This document shows positions 9,436 to 18,726 of a DNA stretch of 64,000 nucleotides, in pieces. The position numbers and the translations under genes are program-made. The notes under the pieces were generated by a model. It was not told the origin of the DNA and ran no database searches. It saw nothing but the letters and a program-made list of their open reading frames with translations. Position 1 is the first letter of the stretch. Every line of letters begins with the position of its first letter. The DNA is from Polyangiaceae bacterium (lineage in GTDB: Bacteria; Myxococcota_A; Polyangia; Polyangiales; Polyangiaceae), in NCBI GenBank assembly GCA_013361525.1, contig JABFXY010000103.1, positions 1 through 64,000 of the forward strand, given 5' to 3'.

Positions 9436-12435
9436 ATGTCTTCATCGGATCGCGTCGCGTTCGTGATCGTCTTGCGCGGTGCCGCCGGCTCGCGCGCGCA
9501 GCAGTCTACCCTCGATGCCGAAGCGATTTCGGAGCGCCTGGCGCAGCCCGACGCCGGGTTCGAGATCATCGAGCTCGATGCGACGGACGACCTCGCCGGC
9601 CAAATCGACGACCACCTCGCGGCGCGCGGCGCGACGACGACCGAGGTGTTGCTCTACGTTTCGGGCCAAGCCATCAGCGCCGACGGCGAGCTCATGTTGC
9701 AGCTCGATCCCTCGCAGCCGGACACGGCCGACGCCGTGGCGGACGTCATCGAGGCGATCACCGAGCGCGAGCTGCGCGGTGACGGCGCGTCGACGCTGCT
9801 CGTCCTCGAGCTGCGTCACGAGAGCGATGATCCGCTGGTGCTCGCGGAGCTCGCCGATCAGGCTCGAAAAGCCGCGCGCGCTGCCCAAGCGCCGGTCGAA
9901 GTGATCGTCGGCGTGCGACCGTTCGACGAGACGGAGGCTCGCGCCGGCACCTGCTCGCCGCTCACCCGGGCGATGCTCACCCACTTCGACGAGACCGATC
10001 CGAGCGAGGGTTTGTACGCGTCGGAGCTCGTCGAGGTCGCGTTCGACACGGCGCGCGGAATGGGGCGAGCGGGCGCGATGGCGCACGCATCGGTCCCCGA
10101 GTCGTTCACGCTGATCGTCGCCGAAGAGTCGAGCGCGCGCGGACCGCAGACCGAAACCGAGCCCGAGACGGCGTCCACGACTTCGAGCGAGCCGCCGCCG
10201 AGCCAACCGAGCGAGCCTCCGCCCGTCGCCGCCGCCGAAGCAGAGGCGCAACGAGCGCCGGTGGAGAGCACACCGCCGGCCGAAAGCGCGCCGCCGAGCA
10301 CGATGCCGAGCGGCGACGGGCCCCCCACCCAGCCGCAGAGCGTCGCGCCTGCGTCTCCGTCGATTCCACCGCCGAAGCCGTCGACGCCTCCACCCACCAC
10401 CAAGGTTGTGGTCGCGGAGGCGGATCAGCTGGCCGCCGCCGGTCAGAGCGAAGAGGCGATCGCGAAGCTGCGAAGGGCGCTCGGCCTGGTCGGCTCGAGC
10501 CTCGGAGCGGCGGAAGCGGATCTCGAGCGGGCGCGGATCCACGTGCGTATCGGCGACGCGATGTTGCGGCTCGGGCGCGGGCGCGAGGCGATCGCGAGCT
10601 TCGAGAAGGCACTGTCGCTCGGACCCGAGGTCGCCGGCGCGGATCGCGCTCTTCGAACGCTCCTAACGCTCTACCTCGGGGAAGGTGATCGGCGCGGTGT
10701 TTCCTCGGTCGAAGAGCGGATCGTCGCGAGGCTCGATGCGCGCGCAGCTGCCGAAGGCGGCTCGAGCTCGAAGGAGCTCGTTCAAGAGCTCGTGACGTTC
10801 GGGCGCGCATGGATGGTCGAGCTCGACGATCCGCTGCGAGCGCGCGAAAGGCTCGAGCACGCGCGCGCCCTCGCGCCGGACAACCGCGAGGTCGTACGCC
10901 TGCTGATGCAGCTCGCCGAGCGGGATCGACGCGACGAAGACGTCTTCACACTGCGCCGCACGCTGGCCGAGCTCGATCCCGATGCGAGGAGCCGCGCCGC
11001 CGCGCTGTCGGAGATCGGCCGCGAGCTTCTCAAGAAATCGCAGGAGGACGAGGCGCTCCACGTGTTCGAGGCGGCGCTCGACGCCGATCCGACGTCGCTC
11101 GAGCCGCTCGAGATCTTGAGCCGCATCCTCGGCGAACGGCAGGAGTGGGCCGAGCTCGAATCGGCTTATCGGCGCATGCTCGAGCGCGCGGTCGTGCTCG
11201 ATTCGGCGGACGCGACGTCGCCTGCGCCGGAGCTGAGACTCGGCCTCGAGCACGAGCTCCACAAGCGGCTCGGCCTGCTGCTCGTGCAGCACTTCGAAGA
11301 TCCGGAAGGAGCGCTGTCGTCGCTCGATGCGGCTTCGGCGGCCCGTCCGACGGAGCGCGGCGTGCGTCGAGCCGCCGCGGAGATCGCGCACAGGCTCGGC
11401 CACGCCGACGTCGCGGAGCGACATCTGTCGGCGCTCGTCGCGCTCGATCCGCGCGACACCGAGGCGTACCGGCTGCTCTTCGACGTGTTCGTCCGAACGG
11501 AGAACATCGAGCGCGCCGTCGACGTGGGCGCAGTCCTGTCGAAGCTCGGCGTGGCGAACGACCGCGAGCGCATCCTCGTCAGCGCACACGACGAAGAGCT
11601 CTCCGCACCGAAGGCCGTCCTCGATCCGGCGGATTGGGCGGTCCTTCGCGCGCCGCTCGCGCCCGGTGTCGACTCGGTCGCGCCGGAGCTCGTCGCTGGC
11701 GTCTTTCATGCGGCAGGTGACGCGCTCGTGCGAGCGTTCACGCACCTCGCGTCGCGCGCCGGCCGCCTGCCGCCGCTCGACGAAAGCCTGCGCGTCGACG
11801 CAGCCGCGAGCACCGTCAGCGCCGTGCGAAGCCTGACCTGGGCGAGCCGCATGCTCGGGCTCGAACCGCCGCAGATTTACCTCGAGGACGCGAGCCAAGA
11901 GACGATGACGGCGGTCTTGCGAGACGAGCCCACCACCGTTGTCGGCTCGAGCGCGCTGCGAGGTCGTAGCATCGAGGAGCTCCGTTTCCTCTCGGGGTAT
12001 CACCTCGCGGGCCATGTCGTGGAGCACCGCATCGTGCGCCTCGCGCCGAACATCGACGACCTCGCCGCGTGTTTCCTCGCGGCCGTCGTCGTAGCGGTGC
12101 CAGACACGCCCGTGCCCGAGCGGATCCGCTCGCTCGTCGAGCTCATCGTTCCTTCGTTCGCCGCGTTCCTCGAGCCCGAGCGCGAGTCCGCGCTGGAGGA
12201 AGCCGTCATGGCCTTCGATGCAGCCGGTGGCCGCGCCGATCTCGTCGCGTTCCAAAAGGCCGTCGACCGCGCCGGCGTGCGCGCCGGATGGCTCCTCTGC
12301 CGCAAGCTCGGCTTCGCCTCCGACGCAGCCGCGTCGATCACCGTCGGCCCGATGACCGCGGACGAGCGCGAGTCCGAGCTCTTCGCCTTCAGCGTCAGTC
12401 AGGCCGGCGTCGATCTTCGCGGCAAGATCTACTGA
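9436..12435 (+). CDS. Pseudo-caspase-like N-terminus, Pro-rich linker, TPR array and conserved C-terminal domain
   Basis: A 999-residue protein with no signal peptide. Residues 1-215 follow the order of a C14 caspase-like fold: beta-strand VAFVIVLRG, helix, the LLYVSGQA strand where active enzymes have SGHG (76-79), and the LLVLELRHES strand where DACHSG would be (121-130). Both catalytic His and Cys positions appear lost. A Pro/Ser/Glu-rich linker spans about 230-320. TPR-like helices run from about 325 to 740. The last ~240 residues form an unassigned all-alpha region containing a GYHLAGHVVEHR segment. Probably a scaffold. It follows the FHA/kinase genes on the same strand and ends before a bidirectional terminator. 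The caspase resemblance is by eye only. Confidence 0.7.
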   Translation: MSSSDRVAFVIVLRGAAGSRAQQSTLDAEAISERLAQPDAGFEIIELDATDDLAGQIDDHLAARGATTTEVLLYVSGQAISADGELMLQLDPSQPDTADAVADVIEAITERELRGDGASTLLVLELRHESDDPLVLAELADQARKAARAAQAPVEVIVGVRPFDETEARAGTCSPLTRAMLTHFDETDPSEGLYASELVEVAFDTARGMGRAGAMAHASVPESFTLIVAEESSARGPQTETEPETASTTSSEPPPSQPSEPPPVAAAEAEAQRAPVESTPPAESAPPSTMPSGDGPPTQPQSVAPASPSIPPPKPSTPPPTTKVVVAEADQLAAAGQSEEAIAKLRRALGLVGSSLGAAEADLERARIHVRIGDAMLRLGRGREAIASFEKALSLGPEVAGADRALRTLLTLYLGEGDRRGVSSVEERIVARLDARAAAEGGSSSKELVQELVTFGRAWMVELDDPLRARERLEHARALAPDNREVVRLLMQLAERDRRDEDVFTLRRTLAELDPDARSRAAALSEIGRELLKKSQEDEALHVFEAALDADPTSLEPLEILSRILGERQEWAELESAYRRMLERAVVLDSADATSPAPELRLGLEHELHKRLGLLLVQHFEDPEGALSSLDAASAARPTERGVRRAAAEIAHRLGHADVAERHLSALVALDPRDTEAYRLLFDVFVRTENIERAVDVGAVLSKLGVANDRERILVSAHDEELSAPKAVLDPADWAVLRAPLAPGVDSVAPELVAGVFHAAGDALVRAFTHLASRAGRLPPLDESLRVDAAASTVSAVRSLTWASRMLGLEPPQIYLEDASQETMTAVLRDEPTTVVGSSALRGRSIEELRFLSGYHLAGHVVEHRIVRLAPNIDDLAACFLAAVVVAVPDTPVPERIRSLVELIVPSFAAFLEPERESALEEAVMAFDAAGGRADLVAFQKAVDRAGVRAGWLLCRKLGFASDAAASITVGPMTADERESELFAFSVSQAGVDLRGKIY

Positions 12436-12478
12436 GAGAGAACCCAGGAAGTCGGGAAGACCGGAAGCGAGAGGCTTC

Positions 12479-12612
12479 AGGAGGCGGCCATCGGCCGCCG
12501 TCGGCGCGACCTCTCCGGATGGAACAGGGCGCGCACAGGCTTGGGTGCCTAGTGCGACCGGAGGGAGCACCCCCCAGGCGGGCTCCAAGCCATCGTGCGC
12601 GCGCGAGAAAAA
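12479..12612 (+). repeat. Dispersed structured intergenic element, copy A
   Basis: About 133 bases closely matching, in opposite orientation, the sequence at 35998-36132. Stems: a hairpin with arms ggcggcc/ggccgcc at 12483-12499; an outer stem gcgcgcac (12529-12536) with gtgcgcgc (12595-12602); and an inner stem ggcttgg (12538-12544) with ccaagcc (12585-12591). A purine run (agaaaaaag) follows. Two pairs differ from the other copy by compensatory changes. Not coding: the copies differ by one base of length. Confidence 0.75.
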
Positions 12613-12659
12613 AGAGCACCACCCCCAAGGCGGGCTCCAAGCCGTCGTGCGCGCGCGGA
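12613..12659 (+). repeat. Partial duplicate of the 3-prime half of element A
   Basis: This stretch repeats the sequence of 12566-12612 almost exactly, including ggcgggctccaagcc, the tgcgcgcgcg end and the A-rich tail. It lacks the 5-prime arms, so it cannot form the full structure. It looks like a local tandem duplication of the right half. Confidence 0.7.
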
Positions 12660-12666
12660 CAAAAAG

Positions 12667-12696
12667 AAAAAAGCTCGGGTTTCCCCGAGCTTTTTT
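12667..12696. terminator. Bidirectional terminator between convergent genes
   Basis: A perfect 13-bp stem (aaaaaagctcggg with its complement) encloses the loop tttc. The arms themselves supply A and T runs on both sides, so it should terminate transcription from the TPR gene on the plus strand and from the lipoprotein gene on the minus strand. Confidence 0.9.
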
Positions 12697-12711
12697 CTAG
12701 ATCAGCTCAGC

Positions 12712-14214
12712 TCACTGCTCGGCGGGCGCCACGAAGTGGAAGCCGCACTTGTACCAGTTGCCGTCGACCGCGCCGTCTTGGGTGCCCGTCACGCGGACGA
12801 GGACGTTCGCCTCGCCGGTCGTGTCGATGTCCTCGATGAGGAGCGTTCCGTCCGGGGCCGCGGTCTCCGTCATGGTGGCGAGCTCTTCGCCGTCGTCGGC
12901 CGCGAGGACCGCAACGGTCAAGGTCGTGCCCGAGCCGGAGCTGGCGCCGCCGCAAGCGACGGTGAGCGTGTTAACTCCGCCGAGAGGGGCGACCCGGAAG
13001 AAATCGGTGTCGCTGAACCCGATGTTGCCCTCGACGAAGTAGCTGTCGGCGTCCGAAGCGCTGAGGACTTCGGGCGTGAGCTGAACGCCGTTCGTCGCCT
13101 CCTGCGTCTCGACCGGGTTGCCGCTGAGGAGCAGGTGCCAGGACGTGTAGAACGGCCCGAGCGTTCCATCGAGCGCGCCGCCCTGGCCGAGCGTGATGAC
13201 GTACTCGCCGCCCGGCTCGACCGGAACCGTGAGCTCTTCGCGATCGAAGATCTCGAGGCTCTCGTTGGTGTAGTCGAAGCTCGCGACGATATCGCCGCTC
13301 GCGACCTCGATGATTTGGACGACACCCTCGGTCGTCGCGCTGCCGTTGCCGTTGATGCCACCCGGCGGGAACACGAAGTACGCCTGAGCGCGCGTGCCCG
13401 GATCGAGCGCGAGGTCGGCCGGAACGGTGAAGCGGATGCCGTCGAGCGCGTCGTCCTGCGTCTGCCACGCGCCGTACGCGAGGGAGAAGTAGTAGTCACC
13501 CGCCGAGCCCTCGACAGGCTCGTACTCCATGATCGTCGTGCCCGTCTCGTTCGGCTCAGCAGCCTCCGGCACGATGCTGTTCGCGGCCGGATCGTAGTGA
13601 ATGATGCTGATCGTGTAGCTGAGGTCCGACAGGTCGTCGAAGTACGCCTTGTCGCACGATTCCGGATCGGCCGTCACCGACGCGCACCACTCTTCGACGC
13701 GCACGAAGTACTCGCCGTCCGAGGGGAGGATGGTGACGAGCTCCGAGTCGGTCGAGAAGCGCGGGAACGGATCGTCGTTGCGCGCGATCTGCTCGCCGGC
13801 GGCGTTGTAGAGCGTGATGAACGTGTCGACGTTGCCGAGCTCTGCCGTGTCGTCGTTGGGGACGGCGTCGAGCTGGATGTGGACCGCGAAGCCCGCGAGA
13901 CCCTGGAACGAGTAGTAGTCGAGGTCGGAATCGGGCGGGTCGAGGTCGCCCGCGCCTTCCTGGATGCCCTGGTTGTCCTCGAGCGGCGTCGCCGTCTCCA
14001 GGGTGTCGTTGCCGTCACCCATGTTGGTGCCGCCCTCGCCGCCGCCACCGGTGGTGACCGGGTTGCCACCCGTGGAGGGGTCGCCGCCGGAACCGGTGCC
14101 GCCGCCGCCGTCGCTGGGGGTACCACCCGCGCCACCCGTGCCGGTGTCGTCGCCGCAACCGACGCCCGCAACCAATGCGAGCGCGAACAAGCTGGAGAGA
14201 ACCTTGAACTTCAC
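12712..14214 (-). CDS. Large secreted lipoprotein with PPC-like beta domains
   Basis: 500 residues starting at a GTG preceded closely by GGAGG. The lipobox is LVAGVGC (Cys20), followed by a Gly/Thr linker (about 21-66) typical of surface lipoproteins in this group. The mature part holds at least two or three repeats of a beta-sandwich pattern (DSDLDYYSFQ..., DTFITLYNAAGEQIARND..., GEYFVRVEEW...; later DADSYFVEG and DTDFFRVAP), resembling bacterial pre-peptidase C-terminal domains. These are non-catalytic, and no protease domain is visible. The few Cys residues are spread through the domains. Probably an outer-membrane-anchored adhesion or binding protein. Confidence 0.75.
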   Translation of the reverse strand: MKFKVLSSLFALALVAGVGCGDDTGTGGAGGTPSDGGGGTGSGGDPSTGGNPVTTGGGGEGGTNMGDGNDTLETATPLEDNQGIQEGAGDLDPPDSDLDYYSFQGLAGFAVHIQLDAVPNDDTAELGNVDTFITLYNAAGEQIARNDDPFPRFSTDSELVTILPSDGEYFVRVEEWCASVTADPESCDKAYFDDLSDLSYTISIIHYDPAANSIVPEAAEPNETGTTIMEYEPVEGSAGDYYFSLAYGAWQTQDDALDGIRFTVPADLALDPGTRAQAYFVFPPGGINGNGSATTEGVVQIIEVASGDIVASFDYTNESLEIFDREELTVPVEPGGEYVITLGQGGALDGTLGPFYTSWHLLLSGNPVETQEATNGVQLTPEVLSASDADSYFVEGNIGFSDTDFFRVAPLGGVNTLTVACGGASSGSGTTLTVAVLAADDGEELATMTETAAPDGTLLIEDIDTTGEANVLVRVTGTQDGAVDGNWYKCGFHFVAPAEQ

Positions 14215-14371
14215 AGCGCCTCCAAGATCGGAAAGAAGAAATCGATCGCACCCACGCGGTGCGCAAACACCAACGAATGAATGGGTCTACAACGCTGGAA
14301 GCGCGACCTCAAGGCTCGAGCAAGCCTTTTATCGACACTTCGTGTTCAAGTTGGATCCAACCCCGATGTCG

Positions 14372-16000
14372 CTACGGCTCACGCATCGAGGGGTAGTCGA
14401 CAGCAGTCGGCGGCACGAAGGTCTCTTTGATGGCGCGCGGGCTCACCCATCGGTGAAGATTCGCAACGCTTCCGGCCTTGTCGTTTGTGCCTGACAGTCG
14501 TCCACCGCCGAAGGGCTGCTGCCCCACGACCGCACCGGTCGGCTTGTCGTTGATGTAGAAGTTGCCGGCCGCTTCCGACAGCGCCGCCATCGCCTTCGCG
14601 ACGAACGTGCGGTCCTGCGCGAAGACCGCGCCGGTGAGCGCGTACCCGGTCGCGCGATCGCAGAGCCCGAGCGCTTCGTCGACTTTGTCGTCGTCGTAGA
14701 CGAACACCGTGAGGATCGGACCGAAGAACTCCTCACGCATCATGCGGCTCGCCGGGTCCTTCGACTCGACGAGGGTGGGGTAGACGAAGTAGCCGCGCTC
14801 GTCGTTCGTCTTGCCTCCGGCGACGATGCGGTACGAGGCGTCCGCCTTCGCTTCTTCGATGACGCTGGAGAGGCGAGCGAACGCGCGCGCGTCGATCACC
14901 GCACCCATGAGGTTCCGGAAGTCGGTGACGTCGCCGACGCGGATTTGCTCGACGAGCGCGACCACGCGGCCCTCGAGCTCGCGCCAGATCGATCGCGGAA
15001 TGTATGCGCGCGACGCGGCCGAGCATTTCTGTCCCTGGTACTCGAAGGCGCCGCGAACGAGCGCAACGGCGAGGGCTTCGACGTCCGCGCTCGCGTGCGC
15101 GAACACGAAGTCTTTACCGCCGGTCTCGCCGACGATGCGCGGGTACTGCTTGTAGCGATCGATGTTGTTGCCGACGCGCTTCCAGATCGACCGAAACACG
15201 GTGGTCGACCCCGTGAAGTGGATGCCGCCGAGGCTCGGGTGATCGACGCACGCGTTCACGAGCTCCTCCGCCGGGCCGTGCACGAGGTTGATGACGCCGT
15301 CCGGAAGCCCTGCTGCTCGGAAGAGGCTCATGATCTCGTGCGCGCTGCGCAGGGCGTTCGGTGACGGCTTCCACACGACGACGTTGCCGCAGATCGCGGG
15401 CGCCGACGGGAGGTTCGCGGCGATCGCCGTGAAGTTGAACGGAGTAATCGCGCACACGAAGCCGTCGAGCGGACGTGCCTCCATCGCGTTCCACATGTTC
15501 GGCGCGTCACCGGGCTGCTCGACCAGCTCGCTCGCCCAGTAGGCGTTGAATCGAAGGAAGTCGACGAGCTCACAAGCCGAGTCGATCTCGGCTTGGTAGG
15601 CGGTCTTCGATTGGCCGAGCATCGTCGCGGCGTTGAGCCGCTGGCGCCACGTCGACGCAGCCATCTCCGCGGCCTTCAAGAACACGGCCGAGCGGTCGGC
15701 CTGCGAGAGTGCCGCCCAGCCGCGCTTCGCGGCCATCGCAGCATCGATCGCGCGATGCGCGTGATCGACGTTGCCTTCGTGTGCGACCGCGAGGAGCAAG
15801 CTGCGATCGTGCGGCGACCGCACTTCGCCCGTGCGCCCGGTGACCTCGTCGCGCCCGCCGATGACGAGCGGGATCTCGACCTGCGAGCCCGCCATCGTCG
15901 CGAGCGCCGCCTTCAGCTCTTGGCGCTCGGCGCTCGCGGGGGCGTAGCTCTTGACCGGTTCGTTGATGGGACGAGGGGGGATCGCTCGGGCGTGGGGCAT
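14372..16000 (-). CDS. pruA: L-glutamate gamma-semialdehyde (1-pyrroline-5-carboxylate) dehydrogenase
   Basis: This NAD-dependent aldehyde dehydrogenase makes glutamate from glutamate semialdehyde, the second step of proline breakdown. Its 542 residues match the monofunctional enzyme. Visible signatures are CAITPFNFTAIAANLPSAPA (183-202), KPSPNA, the catalytic Glu in GETGGKDF (Glu292) and the nucleophile in GQKCSAASR (Cys326). The C-terminal signature QQPFGGGRLSGTNDKAG is typical of P5C dehydrogenases rather than other ALDHs. No proline dehydrogenase gene is beside it. AAGGAG lies about 16 bases before the ATG, rather far for a ribosome site, so the start could be slightly different. Confidence 0.95.
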   Translation of the reverse strand: MPHARAIPPRPINEPVKSYAPASAERQELKAALATMAGSQVEIPLVIGGRDEVTGRTGEVRSPHDRSLLLAVAHEGNVDHAHRAIDAAMAAKRGWAALSQADRSAVFLKAAEMAASTWRQRLNAATMLGQSKTAYQAEIDSACELVDFLRFNAYWASELVEQPGDAPNMWNAMEARPLDGFVCAITPFNFTAIAANLPSAPAICGNVVVWKPSPNALRSAHEIMSLFRAAGLPDGVINLVHGPAEELVNACVDHPSLGGIHFTGSTTVFRSIWKRVGNNIDRYKQYPRIVGETGGKDFVFAHASADVEALAVALVRGAFEYQGQKCSAASRAYIPRSIWRELEGRVVALVEQIRVGDVTDFRNLMGAVIDARAFARLSSVIEEAKADASYRIVAGGKTNDERGYFVYPTLVESKDPASRMMREEFFGPILTVFVYDDDKVDEALGLCDRATGYALTGAVFAQDRTFVAKAMAALSEAAGNFYINDKPTGAVVGQQPFGGGRLSGTNDKAGSVANLHRWVSPRAIKETFVPPTAVDYPSMREP

Positions 16001-16033
16001 GGGCGGCCAAGCATACTCCTTGGACGCGCGACG

Positions 16034-16543
16034 TCAGCGGCCCCAGATCTGCACGCGAGCCCGCTTGCCTCCTTGCACGTCGCTGTACCGAAAATCGATT
16101 CGGCTGATGGCGCGCCTGTTCCCGGGCAGGTCGATCGCCTGCGTCTGGCCGGGCGTGAAGTAGTAGTCCACGCGCGGCGAGTATGAAGAGCCGTCGGTGA
16201 ACACGATGTTGACGCCGTGCATGCGCATCGCGCTCCGCTCGACGCGGATCATGACCTTGCGGAAGCGTCCTTCGTAACGGCCGACGGCGAGTCGATCGCG
16301 GTCACTGCGGCCGTCGACGGTCAGCTCCCCGAGCTTCTGCCAAGGCGCCGCGGCCGGCGGTCTCGGGCTCGTCGGAGGAGTCGCGGGCGGGGTGACGACG
16401 ACGGTCGGTGGCCTCGGCTCGGGACGAGGGTAGGCGGGCGGCGGCGGTGGATAGCTTGCGGCAGCGGGCGTCGGGCCTGGGGTCGTGGTGACCGTGCAGC
16501 CCGCGAGGATGATGGCGACAAGAGGCGCGACGAGCGATTTCAT
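16034..16543 (-). CDS. Small proline-rich lipoprotein with DUF2541-like beta domain
   Basis: 169 residues. The lipobox IILAGC (Cys15) is followed by a long Pro-rich spacer (about 25-67), which would hold the folded part away from the membrane. The C-terminal ~100 residues are beta-rich (GRYEGRFRKVMIRV, MHGVNIVFTDG, RAISRIDFRYSDV) and resemble small periplasmic DUF2541-type proteins. Function unknown. It lies just downstream of the divergent promoter region shared with the DUF2804 gene and upstream of the pruA gene on the same strand, 33 bases apart, so they may be co-transcribed. Confidence 0.7.
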   Translation of the reverse strand: MKSLVAPLVAIILAGCTVTTTPGPTPAAASYPPPPPAYPRPEPRPPTVVVTPPATPPTSPRPPAAAPWQKLGELTVDGRSDRDRLAVGRYEGRFRKVMIRVERSAMRMHGVNIVFTDGSSYSPRVDYYFTPGQTQAIDLPGNRRAISRIDFRYSDVQGGKRARVQIWGR

Positions 16544-16857
16544 ACGGACAACCCTCGGTCACGAGTGGTTCATTCGTTCTTCATGCGCGCGCACCACGAC
16601 GCCGGGCGAGCCCGGGTGGTGGGGGCAGGCTCGCGATCGCGCCGTCTGGTGCGCGCACTACTTGTCTCGCAAATGCCGCACCATCGCGTGGGCCGACGAC
16701 ACACGCAGAGAATCGTCCGATTGCCTCGGTATTCGCGGTGAGACGACGGATTGAGGCGCGTTCGGATCGACTTCGGCGGTTCGACGACCGAGCGCGTTGC
16801 GCAAAACGGCCACACGCGTTTCGTGGCGAGGTTGGATGGCTCTGATATGGTCGGCGC
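16544..16857. other. Divergent intergenic region, no gene seen
   Basis: 314 bases between two divergently transcribed genes. The open frames here have no recognisable product and run against the local codon pattern. No strong hairpin or repeat was found. Promoters for both neighbours should lie here, but I could not fit convincing -35/-10 boxes. Confidence 0.5.
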
Positions 16858-17862
16858 GTGGTCCGAGCACTGCGTCGTGCACCTCGCGAGCTGGCCTCGA
16901 TGGGTGACCCTTCGTTCGGTTCGTTCGCCGGCGGGCTGCCCCGGATGGACTTCGGTCCCATCCCGAAAGGGCGCCTTTGGAAGCTGGTTCACGGCAAACG
17001 GTGGACGTACGTCGGCGTCGCCGACGAGCAGGTCTTCGCGGGGATGGCCGTCGTCTCGCTGAGCTACGCAGCTGCGGCGATGGTCTTCGTGCTCGATCGC
17101 AAGAGCGGCGAGCTCATCGTCGACAAGAGCGCGATCGGTCCCGCGACCGCGGTCCGCTTCGAGGATTGCGGCGACGGCAAGCGCTCCGCCACGTTCGAGC
17201 TCGGTCGCACGCGGGTGCAGCTCTCCGACGAGAACGTCCTCGTCGACCTCCTCAACGACGCGACGAGCGAGCTGCCGACGCATTTGATGTTTCGCCCGGT
17301 CGGCCCCGGGCCCTCACCGCTCGCGGCGGTCGTTCCAATCGAGGGCGGGTATGCAAACGCGACCGAGAAGCGGCTCGTGGAGGTGACGGGCGAGATCGTC
17401 GCGAAGAACCGGCGTTACGTGCTCGGCGGGGCGCGGCCCGCGCTCGCCGCGTTCGATCACACGGCGGGCTTTCTCGCTCGGCATACCGCCTGGTGTTGGG
17501 CGCTCGGCATGGGGTACGCGTCGACGGGTGAGCGCATCGCGTTCAACCTGGTCGAGGGCTTCGTCGGTGAAGCCGAGTGCGGCGGGTGGATCGGCGACGA
17601 GCTCGTCGGGCTCGGCGAGGGCCGCTTCGAGTTCGACAAACACCGACCGAGCGAGCCGTGGAAGCTGAAGACGACGTGCGGCTCGGTGGACCTGTTGTTT
17701 CGGCCCGCCGCCATTCACGCCGAAGACAAAGACATGTTGCTCGTGCGATCGAAGTTCATCCAACCGATCGGCAGCTTCGAGGGCACCTTGCGCCTCGGAG
17801 GACGGACCCATGAGGTCAAGGGGCTGCCCGGCGTGACCGAACACCAAGACGTGCTCTGGTGA
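16858..17862 (+). CDS. DUF2804 family protein
   Basis: A 334-residue protein. The core pattern (RWTYVGVADEQVFAGMAVVSLSYA, FVLDRKSGELIVDKS and the C-terminal GSFEGTLRLGG... LPGVTEHQDVLW) fits the DUF2804 family, a beta-rich fold related to lipocalin-like hydroxyneurosporene dehydratase proteins; the biochemical role is unknown. Start is uncertain: GTG at 16858 gives 334 residues; the ATG at 16900 gives 320 and removes an Arg-rich tail that looks less natural. The gene overlaps the Nudix gene by 4 bases, so the two are coupled. Confidence 0.75.
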   Translation: MVRALRRAPRELASMGDPSFGSFAGGLPRMDFGPIPKGRLWKLVHGKRWTYVGVADEQVFAGMAVVSLSYAAAAMVFVLDRKSGELIVDKSAIGPATAVRFEDCGDGKRSATFELGRTRVQLSDENVLVDLLNDATSELPTHLMFRPVGPGPSPLAAVVPIEGGYANATEKRLVEVTGEIVAKNRRYVLGGARPALAAFDHTAGFLARHTAWCWALGMGYASTGERIAFNLVEGFVGEAECGGWIGDELVGLGEGRFEFDKHRPSEPWKLKTTCGSVDLLFRPAAIHAEDKDMLLVRSKFIQPIGSFEGTLRLGGRTHEVKGLPGVTEHQDVLW

Positions 17863-18344
17863 AGCTCAATCCGCTCACGGTTCTGCCGAAGAGCGTCGTC
17901 GGGATCATGAAAGAGATCCTGCGGCATCTGTTGAAGCGCCCCGTCGTCGGCCTGGCGATCGTCGGGACTGACGACGAAGGGCGGACGCTCCTCATCCGGC
18001 GCGCGGACACGGGGACCTGGGCACTGCCGGGCGGCACCGTCGAGTGGGGCGAGACGCTCCGCGAGACGCTCGTGCGCGAGATGGCGGAGGAAGCAGGGGT
18101 CGAAGACGTCACGTTTCAGGACGTCGTCGGAGTGTGGAGCCGCCCGGATCGCGACCCCAGGTTCCATGCCGTCACCATCGTCGTGCGAGCCCGCGTCGGT
18201 CCGATCGTGCGGCCTCCGATGAATCGGCTGGAAATTCGCGAGTGTCGCCTCTTCGAAGAGGCGGAGGTACCTCGTGAGCTCGCGATGAGCATGCGTGACT
18301 ACCTCGACGCTGCGCGCTCTCGCCACGGTGTGGTGTTCGAGTAA
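17859..18344 (+). CDS. Nudix hydrolase
   Basis: 161 residues starting at a GTG that overlaps the previous stop codon. The Nudix box is complete: Gly59, Glu65, Arg73-Glu74, Glu77-Glu78 and Gly80 in the GX5EX7REUXEEXGU pattern. The family hydrolyses nucleoside diphosphates linked to another group (damaged nucleotides, sugar nucleotides, cofactors). The substrate cannot be told from sequence. The ~30-residue N-terminal extension before the fold is basic and hydrophobic. Translational coupling with DUF2804 suggests a shared role, which is not otherwise evident. Confidence 0.9.
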   Translation: MKLNPLTVLPKSVVGIMKEILRHLLKRPVVGLAIVGTDDEGRTLLIRRADTGTWALPGGTVEWGETLRETLVREMAEEAGVEDVTFQDVVGVWSRPDRDPRFHAVTIVVRARVGPIVRPPMNRLEIRECRLFEEAEVPRELAMSMRDYLDAARSRHGVVFE

Positions 18345-18396
18345 AACGGCGCTGGACAGTTGGCAGTCGTGTTCGGCGGTGCGCTAAATTCAGCGA

Positions 18397-18726
18397 ATGG
18401 GTCACCGCTTACTCTTCGTCGCCGGGTGCGTGCTGTTCGGGCTCGCGTGCAATGGCGAGCGTGACGCGCCGACCGTGGTGGAGCGCCCGCCTCCGATCTC
18501 GGGTTCGGGCGACGGCACGGGTGAGGGAGGCCAGCCTGCCGGCGGTGGCGGTGCGGGCGGTGGCGTCGGCGGCGATGGGGTCGGTGGAGGGTTGACCGGC
18601 GGCGGCGGTGCCGGCGTGGGCGGCTTCCCGAGCGTCGGCGGTGGCGGCAACGGCCTCGGCGGCGGCTCGAGCGCCGGCGGCTTCTCGAGCGTGGGCGGTG
18701 CTGGTGGCATCGGAGGGGCGCCGTGA
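18397..18726 (+). CDS. Gly-rich lipoprotein, mostly low-complexity
   Basis: 109 residues. The lipobox FGLAC (Cys18) is followed by NGERDAPTVVERPPPIS, then about 65 residues of almost pure Gly with Ala, Val and Ser. There is no folded domain beyond the linker, so the mature product is essentially a tethered flexible chain. The next gene begins in the same way (CDGEREQPGVVDRPTPIS) but carries a folded Cys-rich region after its Gly stretch. This gene may therefore be a truncated duplicate. It overlaps the next gene by 4 bases. Confidence 0.65.
   Translation: MGHRLLFVAGCVLFGLACNGERDAPTVVERPPPISGSGDGTGEGGQPAGGGGAGGGVGGDGVGGGLTGGGGAGVGGFPSVGGGGNGLGGGSSAGGFSSVGGAGGIGGAP

Noticed and set aside
12395..12640. 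Similar translated peptides in elements A and B (ACARPVPS and ADGRLL segments)
   Set aside because: The similarity follows from the DNA repeat; a one-base length difference breaks the frame, and stem-preserving changes explain the pattern better.
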